Counted from the first letter of the stretch, positions 31,179 through 39,782 are shown. The stretch: 55,209 nt of DNA from Terriglobia bacterium (GCA_020073375.1 JAIQFG010000022.1:1-55209), one strand, 5' to 3'. A program made the numbers and translations. Notes: a model not told the origin generated them from the letters alone.

Positions 31179-32138
31179 CTACGCTTCCGCCGACTCCGAC
31201 TGCGCCTGCGCCAGCTTCTCCAGCGTCAAGTGCAGCGATTTTTCATCCTCGACGTTGAACACGTGCACCGACCGGTCAATCTGCCGCAGCAGTCCGGTCA
31301 GCACGCGCCCCGGCCCCACTTCCACAAACGTATTCACGCCCTCGTCGATGAGCACGCGCACCGACTCTTCCCAGCGCACAGGCAGCGTCACCTGGCGAAT
31401 CAGCGATTCCCGCGCCTCGTCGCCGCTGGAAATAATCTCGGCGTCGGCGTTGGTCACCAGCGGCACGCGCAGCGCATGAAACGCCGCCCCTTTCAGATCG
31501 CCCTGCAGCCGCTCGGCCGCCGGAGCCATCAGCGCGCTATGAAACGGCGCGGACACCGGAAGCATCACGGCGCGCTTGGCGCCTCCGGCCGAAGCCATTT
31601 CCACGGCTCGCTTCACGGCCTCGGCGTTTCCGGAAATGACGGTCTGTTCGGGAGAATTCAGGTTCGCCGGCGACACCACTTGCCCATTCGTCGCCTTGCG
31701 GCAGATTTCGGTGACCTGCGCGGGGGCGAGCCCCAGGATCGCCGCCATCGCGCCCACGCCCTCGGGCACCGCCGTCTGCATGTACTCGCCGCGCCGGCGC
31801 ACCAGGCGCACCGCGTCCGCGAATTCCAGCGCGCCCGCGGCCACCAACGCGGAATATTCGCCCAGGCTGTGCCCGGCGACGAAATCCGGCTTCACGCCCT
31901 TTTCCGCAAGCACGCGATACGCGGCCACCGACAGCGTCAGGATCGCGGGCTGCGTATTCGCCGTCAGCTTCAGCGCTTCTTCACTGCCGGTGAAGCACAA
32001 CTCGGAAATCGAAAATCCCAGGACCTTATCGGCTTCGTCAAACACACTTCGGGCTGCCGGATACGATCCGGCCAGTTCCTTGCCCATGCCCGGGTACTGG
32101 GAAGCCTGTCCCGGAAACAAAAACGCTAATTTTCCCAT
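31179..32138 (-). CDS. fabD: Malonyl-CoA:ACP transacylase
   Basis: The 319-residue enzyme loads malonate onto ACP. The start MGKLAFLFPGQASQYPGMG is the family N-terminus; the frame stays open upstream but that part is Arg-rich and has no family match. The catalytic Ser91 lies in GHSLGEYSAL and the active-site His in SAPFHSALM. The end VGPGRVLTGLLRQI is conserved. It is 23 bases downstream of plsX on the same strand. Confidence 0.96.
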   Translation of the reverse strand: MGKLAFLFPGQASQYPGMGKELAGSYPAARSVFDEADKVLGFSISELCFTGSEEALKLTANTQPAILTLSVAAYRVLAEKGVKPDFVAGHSLGEYSALVAAGALEFADAVRLVRRRGEYMQTAVPEGVGAMAAILGLAPAQVTEICRKATNGQVVSPANLNSPEQTVISGNAEAVKRAVEMASAGGAKRAVMLPVSAPFHSALMAPAAERLQGDLKGAAFHALRVPLVTNADAEIISSGDEARESLIRQVTLPVRWEESVRVLIDEGVNTFVEVGPGRVLTGLLRQIDRSVHVFNVEDEKSLHLTLEKLAQAQSESAEA

Positions 32139-32161
32139 TGAATTTGCCGCCGTTTCGCCGT

Positions 32162-33175
32162 TTAGGCTTCCACTGGGACTGGAAGCGCGGAAATCTCTTG
32201 CTCGATCTTTTCGTTGACCCCGCCCCGGACCAGTTCGGTCGCCACGCGCACGGCGTTCCGAATCGCCAGCGCGTTGGAGCTTCCGTGCCCGATAATGGCC
32301 ACGCCTTTTACCCCTAGTAAGGGCGCGCCGCCGTATTCCGAGTAGTCGATCTTCTTGCGAAAGCTCTTGAACGCCTTGCGCGAAAGCACGTATCCAACCT
32401 GCGAACTCAGTGTGCTCTGCAAAGCTTGCTTCAACATGCCCGCGATATGCGCGGCAACGCCTTCGCTGATCTTCAGCGCGATATTTCCGATAAATCCGTC
32501 GCAAACGATGACGTCTACCGAGCCGTTGAAAATGTCGCGCCCTTCCACGTTGCCCGTGAAATTCAGCGGAGACAGCTTCAGCCGCGCGAATGCCTCGCGC
32601 GTCAATTCGTTGCCCTTGGACTCTTCTTCCCCGATCGAGAGCAACGCCACTTTCGGGCGCCGTGTGCCGAAAATCGCCCGGTAATAAATTTCGCCCATCA
32701 CCGCGAACTGCACCAGGTGCGCGGGCTTGGAATCCACATTCGCGCCAACGTCCAGCAGCACGGCCGTCCCGCCCACCGACGTTGGAAACGGCGCCGCCAA
32801 CGCCGGACGTTCCACCGAAGGCAGCAGGCCCAGCCCAAACCGCGCCACCGCCATCACCGCGCCCGTGTTGCCCGCGCTGATGAAGGCGTCGGCTTGCCCG
32901 CCACGAACCAGTTTCGCGGCCACGTGCGCCGAACTGTCCTTCTTCTTGCGGAAGGCCTGCGACGGCGAATCGTCCATGGTGATGACTTCACTCGCCGGCA
33001 CGATCTCGATGGGCAATCCGCGGTGGGAATGCTTGGCCAGCTCTTTCTTAAGCTCCGGCGAAAGCCCGACCAGCAGGATGCGCACGCCGAGTTCGCGCGC
33101 CGCCGCGATTGCGCCCTCGACTTCAGGACGCGGCGCGTTGTCTCCCCCCATAGCATCCACTGCGATGGTGATCAT
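32162..33175 (-). CDS. plsX: Phosphate acyltransferase
   Basis: The 337-residue protein makes acyl-phosphate from acyl-ACP for phospholipid synthesis. It opens MITIAVDAMGGDNAPRPE and contains FISAGNTGAVMAVARFGLG, VLLDVGANVDSKP, GRDIFNGSVDVIVCDGFIGN and LLGVKGVAIIGHGSSN, all diagnostic. The ATG directly follows a hairpin element (33176-33209) that ends GGAAAACTGA, and there is no ordinary Shine-Dalgarno. Confidence 0.97.
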   Translation of the reverse strand: MITIAVDAMGGDNAPRPEVEGAIAAARELGVRILLVGLSPELKKELAKHSHRGLPIEIVPASEVITMDDSPSQAFRKKKDSSAHVAAKLVRGGQADAFISAGNTGAVMAVARFGLGLLPSVERPALAAPFPTSVGGTAVLLDVGANVDSKPAHLVQFAVMGEIYYRAIFGTRRPKVALLSIGEEESKGNELTREAFARLKLSPLNFTGNVEGRDIFNGSVDVIVCDGFIGNIALKISEGVAAHIAGMLKQALQSTLSSQVGYVLSRKAFKSFRKKIDYSEYGGAPLLGVKGVAIIGHGSSNALAIRNAVRVATELVRGGVNEKIEQEISALPVPVEA

Positions 33176-33209
33176 TCAGTTTTCCGGCGGGCTACAAGTA
33201 TAGCCCGCA
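33176..33209 (-). promoter_or_regulatory. TACTT-loop hairpin abutting the plsX start
   Basis: In the plsX sense strand, GCGGGCTA-TACTTG-TAGCCCGC is followed by CGGAAAACTGA and then the ATG. The last 18 bases before the ATG (AGCCCGCCGGAAAACTGA) also occur exactly just upstream of mreB (48369-48386). A second, poorer unit lies immediately upstream. Confidence 0.6.
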
Positions 33210-33244
33210 CCCGAATCTTCCGGCGGGCCGTAAATACCCGGGCT

Positions 33245-33424
33245 CTAGGCCCCTGTATCCACAACTTCCCGGCCTTTATAGTAACCACACTGCGGGCAAG
33301 CCTGGTGAGGCTGCTTCATTTCGTGGCAGTTGGGGCACTTGGCAAGCGCCGGCGGAACCAAAAAGTCGTGCGCCCGCCTCTTGTTCTTCCGGGCATGTGA
33401 ATGTCGTCGTTTCGGATTAGGCAT
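33245..33424 (-). CDS. rpmF: Ribosomal protein bL32
   Basis: This 59-residue gene lies between DUF177 and plsX, as in most bacteria. The protein starts MPNPKRRHSHARKNKRRAHD and carries a zinc ribbon with Cys30, Cys33, Cys43 and Cys46 (CPNCHE and CPQCGYYKGREVV). AAGGAG stands ahead of the ATG. It is a 50S subunit protein. Short tandem hairpins lie just upstream of the start. Confidence 0.96.
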   Translation of the reverse strand: MPNPKRRHSHARKNKRRAHDFLVPPALAKCPNCHEMKQPHQACPQCGYYKGREVVDTGA

Positions 33425-33448
33425 ACAAACTCCTTCTGTCTTCTATTC

Positions 33449-33532
33449 TGGCGGGCTCCAAGTAGAGCCCGGATTCTGGCGGGCTTAAAGTAGAGCCCGG
33501 ATTAAGTCAGGCTTCAATTAAAGCCCACACAC
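33449..33532 (-). repeat. Three tandem 28-bp hairpin units in the rpmF leader
   Basis: Units start at 33449, 33477 and 33505. In the rpmF sense strand they read GGGCTC-TACTTG-GAGCCC, GGGCTC-TACTTT-AAGCCC and a decayed GGGCTT-TAATTG-AAGCCT, with CGCCAGAAT between the first two. This is the same hairpin family as at plsX and mreB, in the same orientation relative to the downstream gene. Confidence 0.7.
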
Positions 33533-33576
33533 GCCCATAAGGGAATGGGCATTCTATGGCGTTTCCGCCTCGATTT

Positions 33577-34110
33577 CTATTGCTTTTTGAACCAGTCCTG
33601 TTTCAGGCGAGCCAGGGGCGCCATTCGTGAATCACCGATATGGCTTTCGCAGCGGCATTCCTCGTTATTGAGATTCACTCCACATTGCGGGCAAAGTCCC
33701 CGGCAATCGCTCCGGCAAATGGCTTTCATGGGCAATGCCAGCAGGACCTGCTCGGCCAGGATGTCGGCCAGAAACATGCCTTCGCCCTCGAAAAACGCGA
33801 TTTCCGTATCGTCCAGCTTGAGCCGTTCCTCTTCTTCCTTGGTCATCGAGGCCAGAGGCCGGTAAAACAGGTCGAATTCCCGGGATACGTCTTCGTGCAC
33901 GGGCTCCAGGCACCGCGCGCACACCATCTCCAGCCGTGTGTGCAACTCCCCGGTGACACGGATCTGCCCCTCGATCAGCTCAGCGGTTGCCCGCACCTCG
34001 AGAGGCTCCACTTGCCGGAAATCCCCGGTATGGTAGTCGACCGTACCCGGGGCATAGCTCTTCCGGATCCGGATTTTGCGAACTGCCAGCTCTTTGACGT
34101 CTAGAAACAT
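33577..34110 (-). CDS. DUF177 (YceD-like) protein
   Basis: The 177-residue protein has paired cysteines in CARCLEPV and a C-terminal CRSDCRGLCPQCGVNLN...CRC cluster, as in YceD/DUF177 proteins, which are found next to rpmF in most bacteria and are linked to 23S rRNA maturation. The start MFLDVKELAVRKIRI is chosen because it matches the family. A 34-codon upstream extension overlaps the -10 region. It heads the DUF177-rpmF-plsX-fabD-fabG run. Confidence 0.92.
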   Translation of the reverse strand: MFLDVKELAVRKIRIRKSYAPGTVDYHTGDFRQVEPLEVRATAELIEGQIRVTGELHTRLEMVCARCLEPVHEDVSREFDLFYRPLASMTKEEEERLKLDDTEIAFFEGEGMFLADILAEQVLLALPMKAICRSDCRGLCPQCGVNLNNEECRCESHIGDSRMAPLARLKQDWFKKQ

Positions 34111-34158
34111 CGGTTTGCGCCGTTCACGCGAAAGACCCTGATCCTTTCGCTGCCATCT

Positions 34159-34187
34159 ATTATTAGGGGTCGCACTAGGGTTGTCAA
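34159..34187 (-). promoter_or_regulatory. Sigma-70-type promoter of the DUF177-rpmF-plsX-fab operon
   Basis: On the minus strand a perfect TTGACA (34182-34187) and AATAAT (34159-34164) are 17 bases apart. The start of transcription would be about 45 bases ahead of DUF177. Confidence 0.65.
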
Positions 34188-34255
34188 GGAAGCTACGGAC
34201 GGGTTCCTTCACCGTTGCAGCGAATCAGGCACGTCCGGAACCCCGGCGGAATTTG

Positions 34256-34576
34256 CTATACAAGAGCAACCTCACGATCGAAATGAGGTTCCTTCCTCGC
34301 GTGTAACCTCAGCCCGACGCCGCAGGCCGCGGCGATCCGCTCCAGCATCGTTAGAGAATGACCCGTATATTCCGCGTCCTCCAGACGAGCAATCACCGAC
34401 TGCGTCGTCCCAACCTTCCGCGCAAGTTCGGCCTGCGTTAGCCCTGCATTCTCGCGCATTTCGCGCACCAGCAAGGCCAGATCGATCTGCTGCAAGGTCC
34501 GCGCGTAGGCCTTGCGGTAGGCGGCGCTCTTTCGCGCGCGCTGCTCGACGTGTTCCCGGTGTTTATCGCGCCTCAT
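34256..34576 (-). CDS. HigA-type helix-turn-helix antitoxin
   Basis: The 106-residue protein has a basic helical head and a Cro/C1-type helix-turn-helix with LTQAELARKVGTTQSVIARLEDAEY (about 46-70). It ends in a short tail. The ATG lies in an ATGA overlap with the toxin's end (34573-34576), so it is translated from the same mRNA, downstream of the toxin, the usual HigBA order. Inferred roles are toxin neutralisation and repression of the operon. Confidence 0.9.
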   Translation of the reverse strand: MRRDKHREHVEQRARKSAAYRKAYARTLQQIDLALLVREMRENAGLTQAELARKVGTTQSVIARLEDAEYTGHSLTMLERIAAACGVGLRLHARKEPHFDREVALV

Positions 34577-34980
34577 AATCCCAACTCCTTCAAGATGCTT
34601 TCGATTTCTAATTTTGATCCGGAGTAATGATTGCGATATTTCATCCAAAGCCTCATCAGCTGCGCTGCCTTGGCGATTTCTCCCGGAGGGGTTTGCTGGG
34701 TCTTCTTTTGAAATCCCGATGCGATCACGATCAGCCTCCCCGGCTGAAAAAAGAAGAGAATCCGGAAAATCCTGTCGAATTGCTTGACCCTCAGCTCGAA
34801 AATATCGTCCGTGAGCTTCTTCACGAATTTTCCCGTCATCCGGTTGCCGGAAACGCGCAATCGCTCGATAAACGCGTCGATTCGGGCGGATGCCTTGTCG
34901 TCCAGCGAATCCACGAACTCCCGGGCCGGCGCGCGGCCGTTGGGCAGTTCCACGTACTCAATCTGGAATTCGCCATTCAA
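34573..34980 (-). CDS. HigB/RelE-like toxin (phage-derived Gp49 type)
   Basis: The 135-residue toxin contains ARIDAFIERLRVSGNRMTGKF, KKLTDDIFELRVKQFDRIFRILFFF and ASGFQKKTQQTPPGEIAKA, the pattern of RelE-superfamily Gp49-like toxins that cut mRNA on the ribosome. It precedes its antitoxin, as in higBA. It has its own promoter and a dyad in the leader. Family assignment is firm; the cut site is not inferable. Confidence 0.9.
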   Translation of the reverse strand: MNGEFQIEYVELPNGRAPAREFVDSLDDKASARIDAFIERLRVSGNRMTGKFVKKLTDDIFELRVKQFDRIFRILFFFQPGRLIVIASGFQKKTQQTPPGEIAKAAQLMRLWMKYRNHYSGSKLEIESILKELGL

Positions 34981-35004
34981 TTCCGGAAGAGCCTCGCTCC
35001 GGAA
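34981..35004. promoter_or_regulatory. Inverted repeat in the higBA leader (possible HigA operator)
   Basis: TTCCGGA and TCCGGAA flank a 10-base spacer. It sits directly between the -10 and the toxin start, where antitoxin binding would block the promoter. Confidence 0.5.
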
Positions 35005-35034
35005 AGTATCGCATAATTGCTATAATGGGGTCAA
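35005..35034 (-). promoter_or_regulatory. Promoter of higBA
   Basis: TTGACC (35029-35034) and GATACT (35005-35010) on the minus strand are separated by 18 bases. A TATAAT on the opposite strand at 35021-35026 has no gene to serve. Confidence 0.55.
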
Positions 35035-35071
35035 GGATTTGCGTACGCACCCTGGACTTTGAGTGGCTGGT

Positions 35072-36211
35072 TTAATCCGCCGATCGTGCCGATCCCGCCC
35101 CCAGCAACTCAGTATATTGCCGCAGCAGAAAATGATCGGTCATTCCCGCGATGTAGTCGCTAACGACGCGATGGGGAGGGTTCCGCTGGGCGAGTTCGGT
35201 GTAGGACTTCGGCATCGCCTCCGGGTGTTCGAGGTAATAGGCGAACAGTTGCGCCAGCGCGTCCACCGAGCGCTCGCGGTCGGCCACGATGGATGGATGA
35301 TTGTAGAGCCGCGTGTGCAGGAATTTTTTCAACGTCGCGTTTTCCGTCGCGACCTTCAGGCTGAATCCGGCGAGGCGCCTCGATGCGCGCCGGATATCTT
35401 CCACCGTCCGCGCGCCGGACTCGGCAACTTGCATCCGCGTGTTCTCGATCAGGTCGGTCGCCATGCGGTCCAACGTGCGTTTCACCGCTTCGTTGAATTT
35501 CAATTTATCGCGAGCCCCGGGGTGCGCCCGGTGCACTTCACGATAGAATCCGGCAAACAGCGGCACGCCCGCGCAGATCATTTCAATGTCGAGCAGTTTC
35601 GATTCATAGCCGTCGTCCAGATCGGCGCTGTTGTAGGCAATTTCATCCACGAAATCGATCAGCTGCGCTTCCAGCGGAGGCCTCTCGTCGAGCAGATATT
35701 CCGCGAGCTCCGGAAATTTCGCGGCGTCATAATCGCGCGAGTGCTTTACGATCCCTTCGCGCACTTCAAAGGTCAGATTCAATCCCGGGAAATCCAGATA
35801 CCGCTGCTCGAACTCCTCGACAATGCGCAGCGCCTGCAGGTTGTGATTGAACCGCTCGCCGTGCGGCCGCAGCAATTCGTCCAGTTTTCGCTCCCCCGCA
35901 TGCCCGAACGGAGGATGCCCGATGTCATGCGCCAGGGAAAGCGCTTCCGCCAGATCGGTGTTGAGACCCAGCGCTCCGGCTACCGTCCGCGCGATCTGCG
36001 AAACTTCCAACGTATGCGTGAGCCGGTTGCGGAAATGATCCGAGTACCGCGTAGTGAAAACTTGCGTCTTCGCTTCCAGCCGCCGGAACGCCCGCGAATG
36101 AATCACGCGGTCGCGGTCCCGCGCATACGCGTTGCGATATGGATGCGGCGCCTCCGGATAACGCCGGCCACGCGAATTGGACACATCCATTGCATAGGAA
36201 GCGAGCGCCAT
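35072..36211 (-). CDS. dgt: Deoxyguanosinetriphosphate triphosphohydrolase-like protein
   Basis: The 379-residue HD-domain protein contains HSRAFRRLEAKTQVF, the HD centre HTLEVSQIARTVA, LAHDIGHPPFGHAGE and the later Asp of DFVDEIAYNSADLDDG, all typical of dGTPase-like enzymes (type 2, about 370 residues). It would hydrolyse dNTPs to nucleoside plus triphosphate in the cytoplasm. There is no clear Shine-Dalgarno; Met8 is a possible alternative start. It lies just upstream of the higBA promoter on the same strand. Confidence 0.92.
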   Translation of the reverse strand: MALASYAMDVSNSRGRRYPEAPHPYRNAYARDRDRVIHSRAFRRLEAKTQVFTTRYSDHFRNRLTHTLEVSQIARTVAGALGLNTDLAEALSLAHDIGHPPFGHAGERKLDELLRPHGERFNHNLQALRIVEEFEQRYLDFPGLNLTFEVREGIVKHSRDYDAAKFPELAEYLLDERPPLEAQLIDFVDEIAYNSADLDDGYESKLLDIEMICAGVPLFAGFYREVHRAHPGARDKLKFNEAVKRTLDRMATDLIENTRMQVAESGARTVEDIRRASRRLAGFSLKVATENATLKKFLHTRLYNHPSIVADRERSVDALAQLFAYYLEHPEAMPKSYTELAQRNPPHRVVSDYIAGMTDHFLLRQYTELLGAGSARSAD

Positions 36212-36288
36212 GATGCGATTCTATGCCAGGTCAGCGATCATGCCAATGAATTGCACGCCGTCGCGGCGCGCCGGACAAAGCTCCTGTT

Positions 36289-36311
36289 GTAGCGCCCGCC
36301 TTCAGGCGGGC
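36289..36311. repeat. Single GTAG-headed REP-like hairpin
   Basis: GTAG is followed by CGCCCGCC-TTCA-GGCGGGC. The loop is the same TTCA as in the GACAGGC and GTCGCGGC elements. Only one unit is present, upstream of the dGTPase-like gene. Confidence 0.6.
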
Positions 36312-36372
36312 ACATTTGGAGTGAGCGCATGACCACCCGAAAGCAGGCGCTGCAAATCCCGCAGCCACGAAT

Positions 36373-37656
36373 CTAATTCGGTCCGTTCGCCGGCAATTTC
36401 ACCGGAAATAGCCCCTTAAACACGAATTTTTGCACGCGCCTGCCGTCTTCCACTTCCGATGTGTAGAGGTTTCCCTTGCCGTCCGTGGTCATGTGATGGA
36501 GCACGTCGAATTCTCCTGGAGCAATGCCCGGCCGCCCGAACGAATCCAGGGCTTGCAGCGTCTTCCGGTCGAGTACCCAGATGCGAGCGGGGCTGCGGCT
36601 GGCCACGTACAGGAATCGCTGCGTCGGATCGGCCGAAAACGCCACGCTCGCGGCTGTGTTGCCGTTGTTGCACCCGCCGCCCTCCACCAAGCACCAGCGA
36701 TCGATCCATACCTGCGTAATGTATTTGCCCTCGACGGTAAATACCTGCACGCGCTTGCCGCCGCGGTCGGCGACATACACCAGCCCGTCATTTGAGACTT
36801 TCACTCCGTGCACGGGCGGCACAAATTGCGAAGGCCCCGGATCTTTCGGATCGAATCCCGTGGCCAGAGTCCGATTGGCTTCTTCTTCCGCCGCCGCTGC
36901 CTTTGCGGCCTCGCCGGTCAGCGCCGGCGGGCGCGGGGGATCGTCCATCGGAACATTTCCGAATGCTCCCCACATGCGCCTGTACGCCCCCGTATCCGCG
37001 TCGAAAACAATAATCCGCTTGTTTCCGTACCCGTCCGAGACAAAGAGTTCGTTCGTTTTGGGATACACATAAATATCCGCCGGCTTCCAAAGGCTGGTCG
37101 TATCCGCGTTGGTTTTCTTTTTCGCGGCATGACCGATCTGCATCACAAATTTTCCGTCTTTCGTGAATTTCAGAATTTGATCGTCGTTCCCATTGCCGCT
37201 GATCCACACGTAGCCTTTGTAGTCCACGGTAATTCCGTGCTCGCTCGTGGGCCAAGTGTAGGCGTCCCCGGATTCCCCGCCCCAGCCACGCACGTAGTTC
37301 CCCGCCGCATCGAATTCCATCACCGGAGGCCCCGTCTTCACTCCGGGCTTCACGGTTCGATACCGGTGAATGATCCAGATGTTGCCGTCGGCGTCGCTCG
37401 CCGCGCTCGATACCTGCCCCAGCGTCCATCCGTTCGGCATGTGCGGCCATGATGGATCCACCTCGAACTTCGGCGCTTCCATCTTGACAGGCGGAATGGT
37501 CTGAGCGGCCCAGGCGCGGCGCCATCCGGAAAATGAAATTGCCGCAACCCCGGCCACCGCCAGCACCGCAACCAGAAACTCCGCCCAATGCCGGCTTCCG
37601 CTTCTTGCGTGGGGATAAACCAGCGGATTCTCTTTCCGCTCCCGCTTCGCATCCAT
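36373..37656 (-). CDS. Membrane-anchored/exported NHL-type propeller protein
   Basis: The product is about 427 residues, with one N-terminal membrane segment or signal (about 24-49, FLVAVLAVAGVAAISFSGW). NHL-like repeats follow: NIWIIHRY, GYVWISGNGNDDQILKF, ELFVSDGYGNKRIIVFDAD, GLVYVADRGGKRVQVF and NLYTSEVEDGRRVQKF. The start MDAKRERK is chosen because GGAGGAG lies directly ahead of it; upstream codons lack support. A secreted or periplasmic propeller is inferred. The peptidyl-glycine lyase-like catalytic signature is not evident, so no enzyme is named. Confidence 0.82.
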   Translation of the reverse strand: MDAKRERKENPLVYPHARSGSRHWAEFLVAVLAVAGVAAISFSGWRRAWAAQTIPPVKMEAPKFEVDPSWPHMPNGWTLGQVSSAASDADGNIWIIHRYRTVKPGVKTGPPVMEFDAAGNYVRGWGGESGDAYTWPTSEHGITVDYKGYVWISGNGNDDQILKFTKDGKFVMQIGHAAKKKTNADTTSLWKPADIYVYPKTNELFVSDGYGNKRIIVFDADTGAYRRMWGAFGNVPMDDPPRPPALTGEAAKAAAAEEEANRTLATGFDPKDPGPSQFVPPVHGVKVSNDGLVYVADRGGKRVQVFTVEGKYITQVWIDRWCLVEGGGCNNGNTAASVAFSADPTQRFLYVASRSPARIWVLDRKTLQALDSFGRPGIAPGEFDVLHHMTTDGKGNLYTSEVEDGRRVQKFVFKGLFPVKLPANGPN

Positions 37657-37888
37657 CGATACTCCTCCTCCACGGCTTTTCAGCGTATCCTGCCGGTTTG
37701 ACGGCATCGCCAGCGCCGCCGCCAATTTGAATTGGACCTTTCGGTTCCGCATCGTACGTCTCTCCGGCACCGCATACAACAAATTTGCCGCCTGGCACCG
37801 GGAATTTTCCTCTCGCCCTGGTGTATATTAGGGGCAAGCGGGAATTTCCGTCGGAGAAAATCCAGTCGTGGTGTTGCGAGGGTTCGAC

Positions 37889-38275
37889 ATGAAACGCAGG
37901 CTTATTCCGGTGCTCGCTTTCTTGCTGTGCGCGGGCGGCATTTCGCGCCCGCTTCTCGCGCACCACTCCAGCGCCTCTTACGACCTCGAACACCAAATCA
38001 CGCTGAAGGGCACCATCACCAATTTTGAATGGACCAATCCCCACGTCTTCATTTATATCGACGTGAAGAACGACGACGGCAGCGTTGAGCCCTGGCGCAT
38101 CGAGGGCAATAGCCCCAACATGCTTATCCGGTCCGGATGGAAGAAGGAAATGCTCAATGCCGGCGACCTGGTCACCGTGAGCGGCTCCCCCGCCAAGAAC
38201 AAGACGAAAGTCATGCGCCTGGTGAGCATCACCCTGCCGAACGGACAAAAATACGACGGTCAGGGATTTAAATAG
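37889..38275 (+). CDS. DUF6152-family secreted protein
   Basis: The 128-residue product has a signal peptide (about 1-24, ending LLA-HH). The mature start HHSSASYDLEHQITLKGTI and the segment FEWTNPHVFIYIDVKND are characteristic of DUF6152. The fold looks like a small beta barrel. The function is unknown; such genes are often found beside other exported proteins, here with the one at 38446. The ATG at 37889 is preferred over an upstream GTG because it begins the signal sequence. Confidence 0.85.
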   Translation: MKRRLIPVLAFLLCAGGISRPLLAHHSSASYDLEHQITLKGTITNFEWTNPHVFIYIDVKNDDGSVEPWRIEGNSPNMLIRSGWKKEMLNAGDLVTVSGSPAKNKTKVMRLVSITLPNGQKYDGQGFK

Positions 38276-38281
38276 AACCCA

Positions 38282-38362
38282 TCTCATGGACAAGTTTTGT
38301 GGGTCGCGGCTTCAGCCGCGACAACACGGCACGGCGAAAAACTGGGCTTTAGCCCCTGGCAG
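38282..38362. repeat. GTGG-headed palindromic element, copy 2
   Basis: This is the same 81-bp layout as at 12066: TCTCATGG, GTGG, GTCGCGGC-TTCA-GCCGCGAC, then GGGCTTTAGCCC and CTGGCAG. It begins 6 bases after the DUF6152 stop. Confidence 0.75.
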
Positions 38363-38445
38363 CCTATCTAGTTGGATGGACTGCTCATTCTTGAAATAAC
38401 TTTTAGTTAGAATTTCCATGCAACGCGGGGTTCGAGAGGTCCACG

Positions 38446-39165
38446 GTGCGAATTCATTCCTTCGGCTGGGTTCTTGCTTTGACGGCGCTCGCCTCCACGC
38501 CCGTCTTATTTTCGCAGTCAGCGCAGCGCCGGGCCAACGCCAAGCCCGCAGCCGCCTCCGCCGTTTCCGATTTTTCCGGCGTCTGGTTCATCCGCAAATA
38601 TTCCCGGTCCATCCTCCCAAAGGAAGATCCCCCGTTGCAGCCCGAGGCCGAGAAATTATTCCAGCAGCGGGTCTATGACAATTCGCACCACGATCCGGAC
38701 CAGAGCGTGGACCCGACCGAGAAATGCATTCCCCCCGGCGTCCCCCGCACCATGCTGCAACCGTTTCCCTGGGAGATCGTGCAGGCGCCGGGACGAATCG
38801 TCATCATTTATGAATATCAGGCCATCCCCCGCCAGATTTTCATGGATGGCCGCGCGCATCCGGCCGACCTTGAGCCCACCTACATGGGCCATTCCATCGG
38901 CAAGTACGAGGGCGACACGCTGGTCATCGATACGGTGGGCTTGAACGACAAAACATGGCTCGACCCCATGGGCCTTCCGCATTCCGACGCCATGCACGTC
39001 ATCGAACGCCTCCGCCGCACCGATCGCGACACGCTGGTGGACGATGTCACCATCGACGATCCCAAAACATACACCAAGCCCTGGACGGCGCAGATCACCT
39101 TCAAACTCCACACCGATTGGCAAATTCAGGAGTACGTCTGCGCGGAAAATAACCGGAGCAAGTGA
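38446..39165 (+). CDS. Secreted protein of an Acidobacteriota-type family
   Basis: The 239-residue product starts at a GTG with GAGAGG in front. It has a signal peptide (about 1-26) and conserved-looking blocks FSGVWFIRKYSRS, PWEIVQAPGRIVIIYEYQ, RAHPADLEPTYMGHSIGKYEGDTLVIDT and LDPMGLPHSDAMHVIERLRR. I recognise the pattern as a repeated acidobacterial secreted family, but it has no assigned function. It follows the DUF6152 gene with a repeat between. Confidence 0.75.
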   Translation: MRIHSFGWVLALTALASTPVLFSQSAQRRANAKPAAASAVSDFSGVWFIRKYSRSILPKEDPPLQPEAEKLFQQRVYDNSHHDPDQSVDPTEKCIPPGVPRTMLQPFPWEIVQAPGRIVIIYEYQAIPRQIFMDGRAHPADLEPTYMGHSIGKYEGDTLVIDTVGLNDKTWLDPMGLPHSDAMHVIERLRRTDRDTLVDDVTIDDPKTYTKPWTAQITFKLHTDWQIQEYVCAENNRSK

Positions 39166-39267
39166 AACTATGTGATGGGCGTTCCCACCCAATCTTACGT
39201 CCAAGCATTTCCTGACACACAAGCTTGCAGGCCAATAATCGCCTGGCGTAGGATTGTGAACGGAACA

Positions 39268-39753
39268 ATGTTAAAACGCGCATTCGCGAGCTCCCTGGTG
39301 GGTCTGCTGCTGTCGGTGTCCGCGCTGGCCGCGGCATGCGATATCCGTTGCTCGTTTCCATCGTCGAAATCGGACTGCCATTCGCGGCAAACCGCCTACC
39401 CAAATCCGTCTTCCGATGAAATGAATATGAGCGCCATGGATATGGCCGGAATGGCCATGCCGGAAACGGCCCGTGCCGGAACCCCTCAATCGGTTTCCGC
39501 GATACGCAATGAAACAAGCAGTCACCCATCAATCGGCGAAATGGGTCCCTGCGAGCGGCAGGCTTGTGATGAAAATTCCTTCGTTTCGGCGAAGAGAAAT
39601 CTTTTTAAAGCTCCTCGTTTTAATTTCGTCGCACCGCTCCAGGCGATTCGGCCTGCCACTGGCGTTTCCGCGCACGCTCACGACGCGCGCGATGATGTCG
39701 CTTCCTTTCCCCTCCGAGACGCAAGCCCCCTCAATCGAAGTCTGCGCATTTAG
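39268..39753 (+). CDS. Secreted Met/Cys-rich small protein (possible copper protein)
   Basis: The 161-residue product has a signal peptide (about 1-23, ending ALA-AA). Four or five cysteines follow (CDIRCSF, DCHS), then a Met-rich patch MNMSAMDMAGMAMPE and a His-rich segment. Such Met/His clusters bind Cu(I) in periplasmic copper-handling proteins. It is followed by a gene with a similar Met-rich patch. The start MLKRAFASS is chosen because it begins the signal peptide. Function is inferred from composition only. Confidence 0.6.
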   Translation: MLKRAFASSLVGLLLSVSALAAACDIRCSFPSSKSDCHSRQTAYPNPSSDEMNMSAMDMAGMAMPETARAGTPQSVSAIRNETSSHPSIGEMGPCERQACDENSFVSAKRNLFKAPRFNFVAPLQAIRPATGVSAHAHDARDDVASFPLRDASPLNRSLRI

Positions 39754-39782
39754 AATCTCTCCAATTCCCTTTCCCGAGCATT

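Noticed and set aside
32139..32504. 122-codon extension of FabD
   Set aside because: It is Arg-rich, overlaps plsX in another frame and has no family similarity; FabD begins MGKLAFLFPG.
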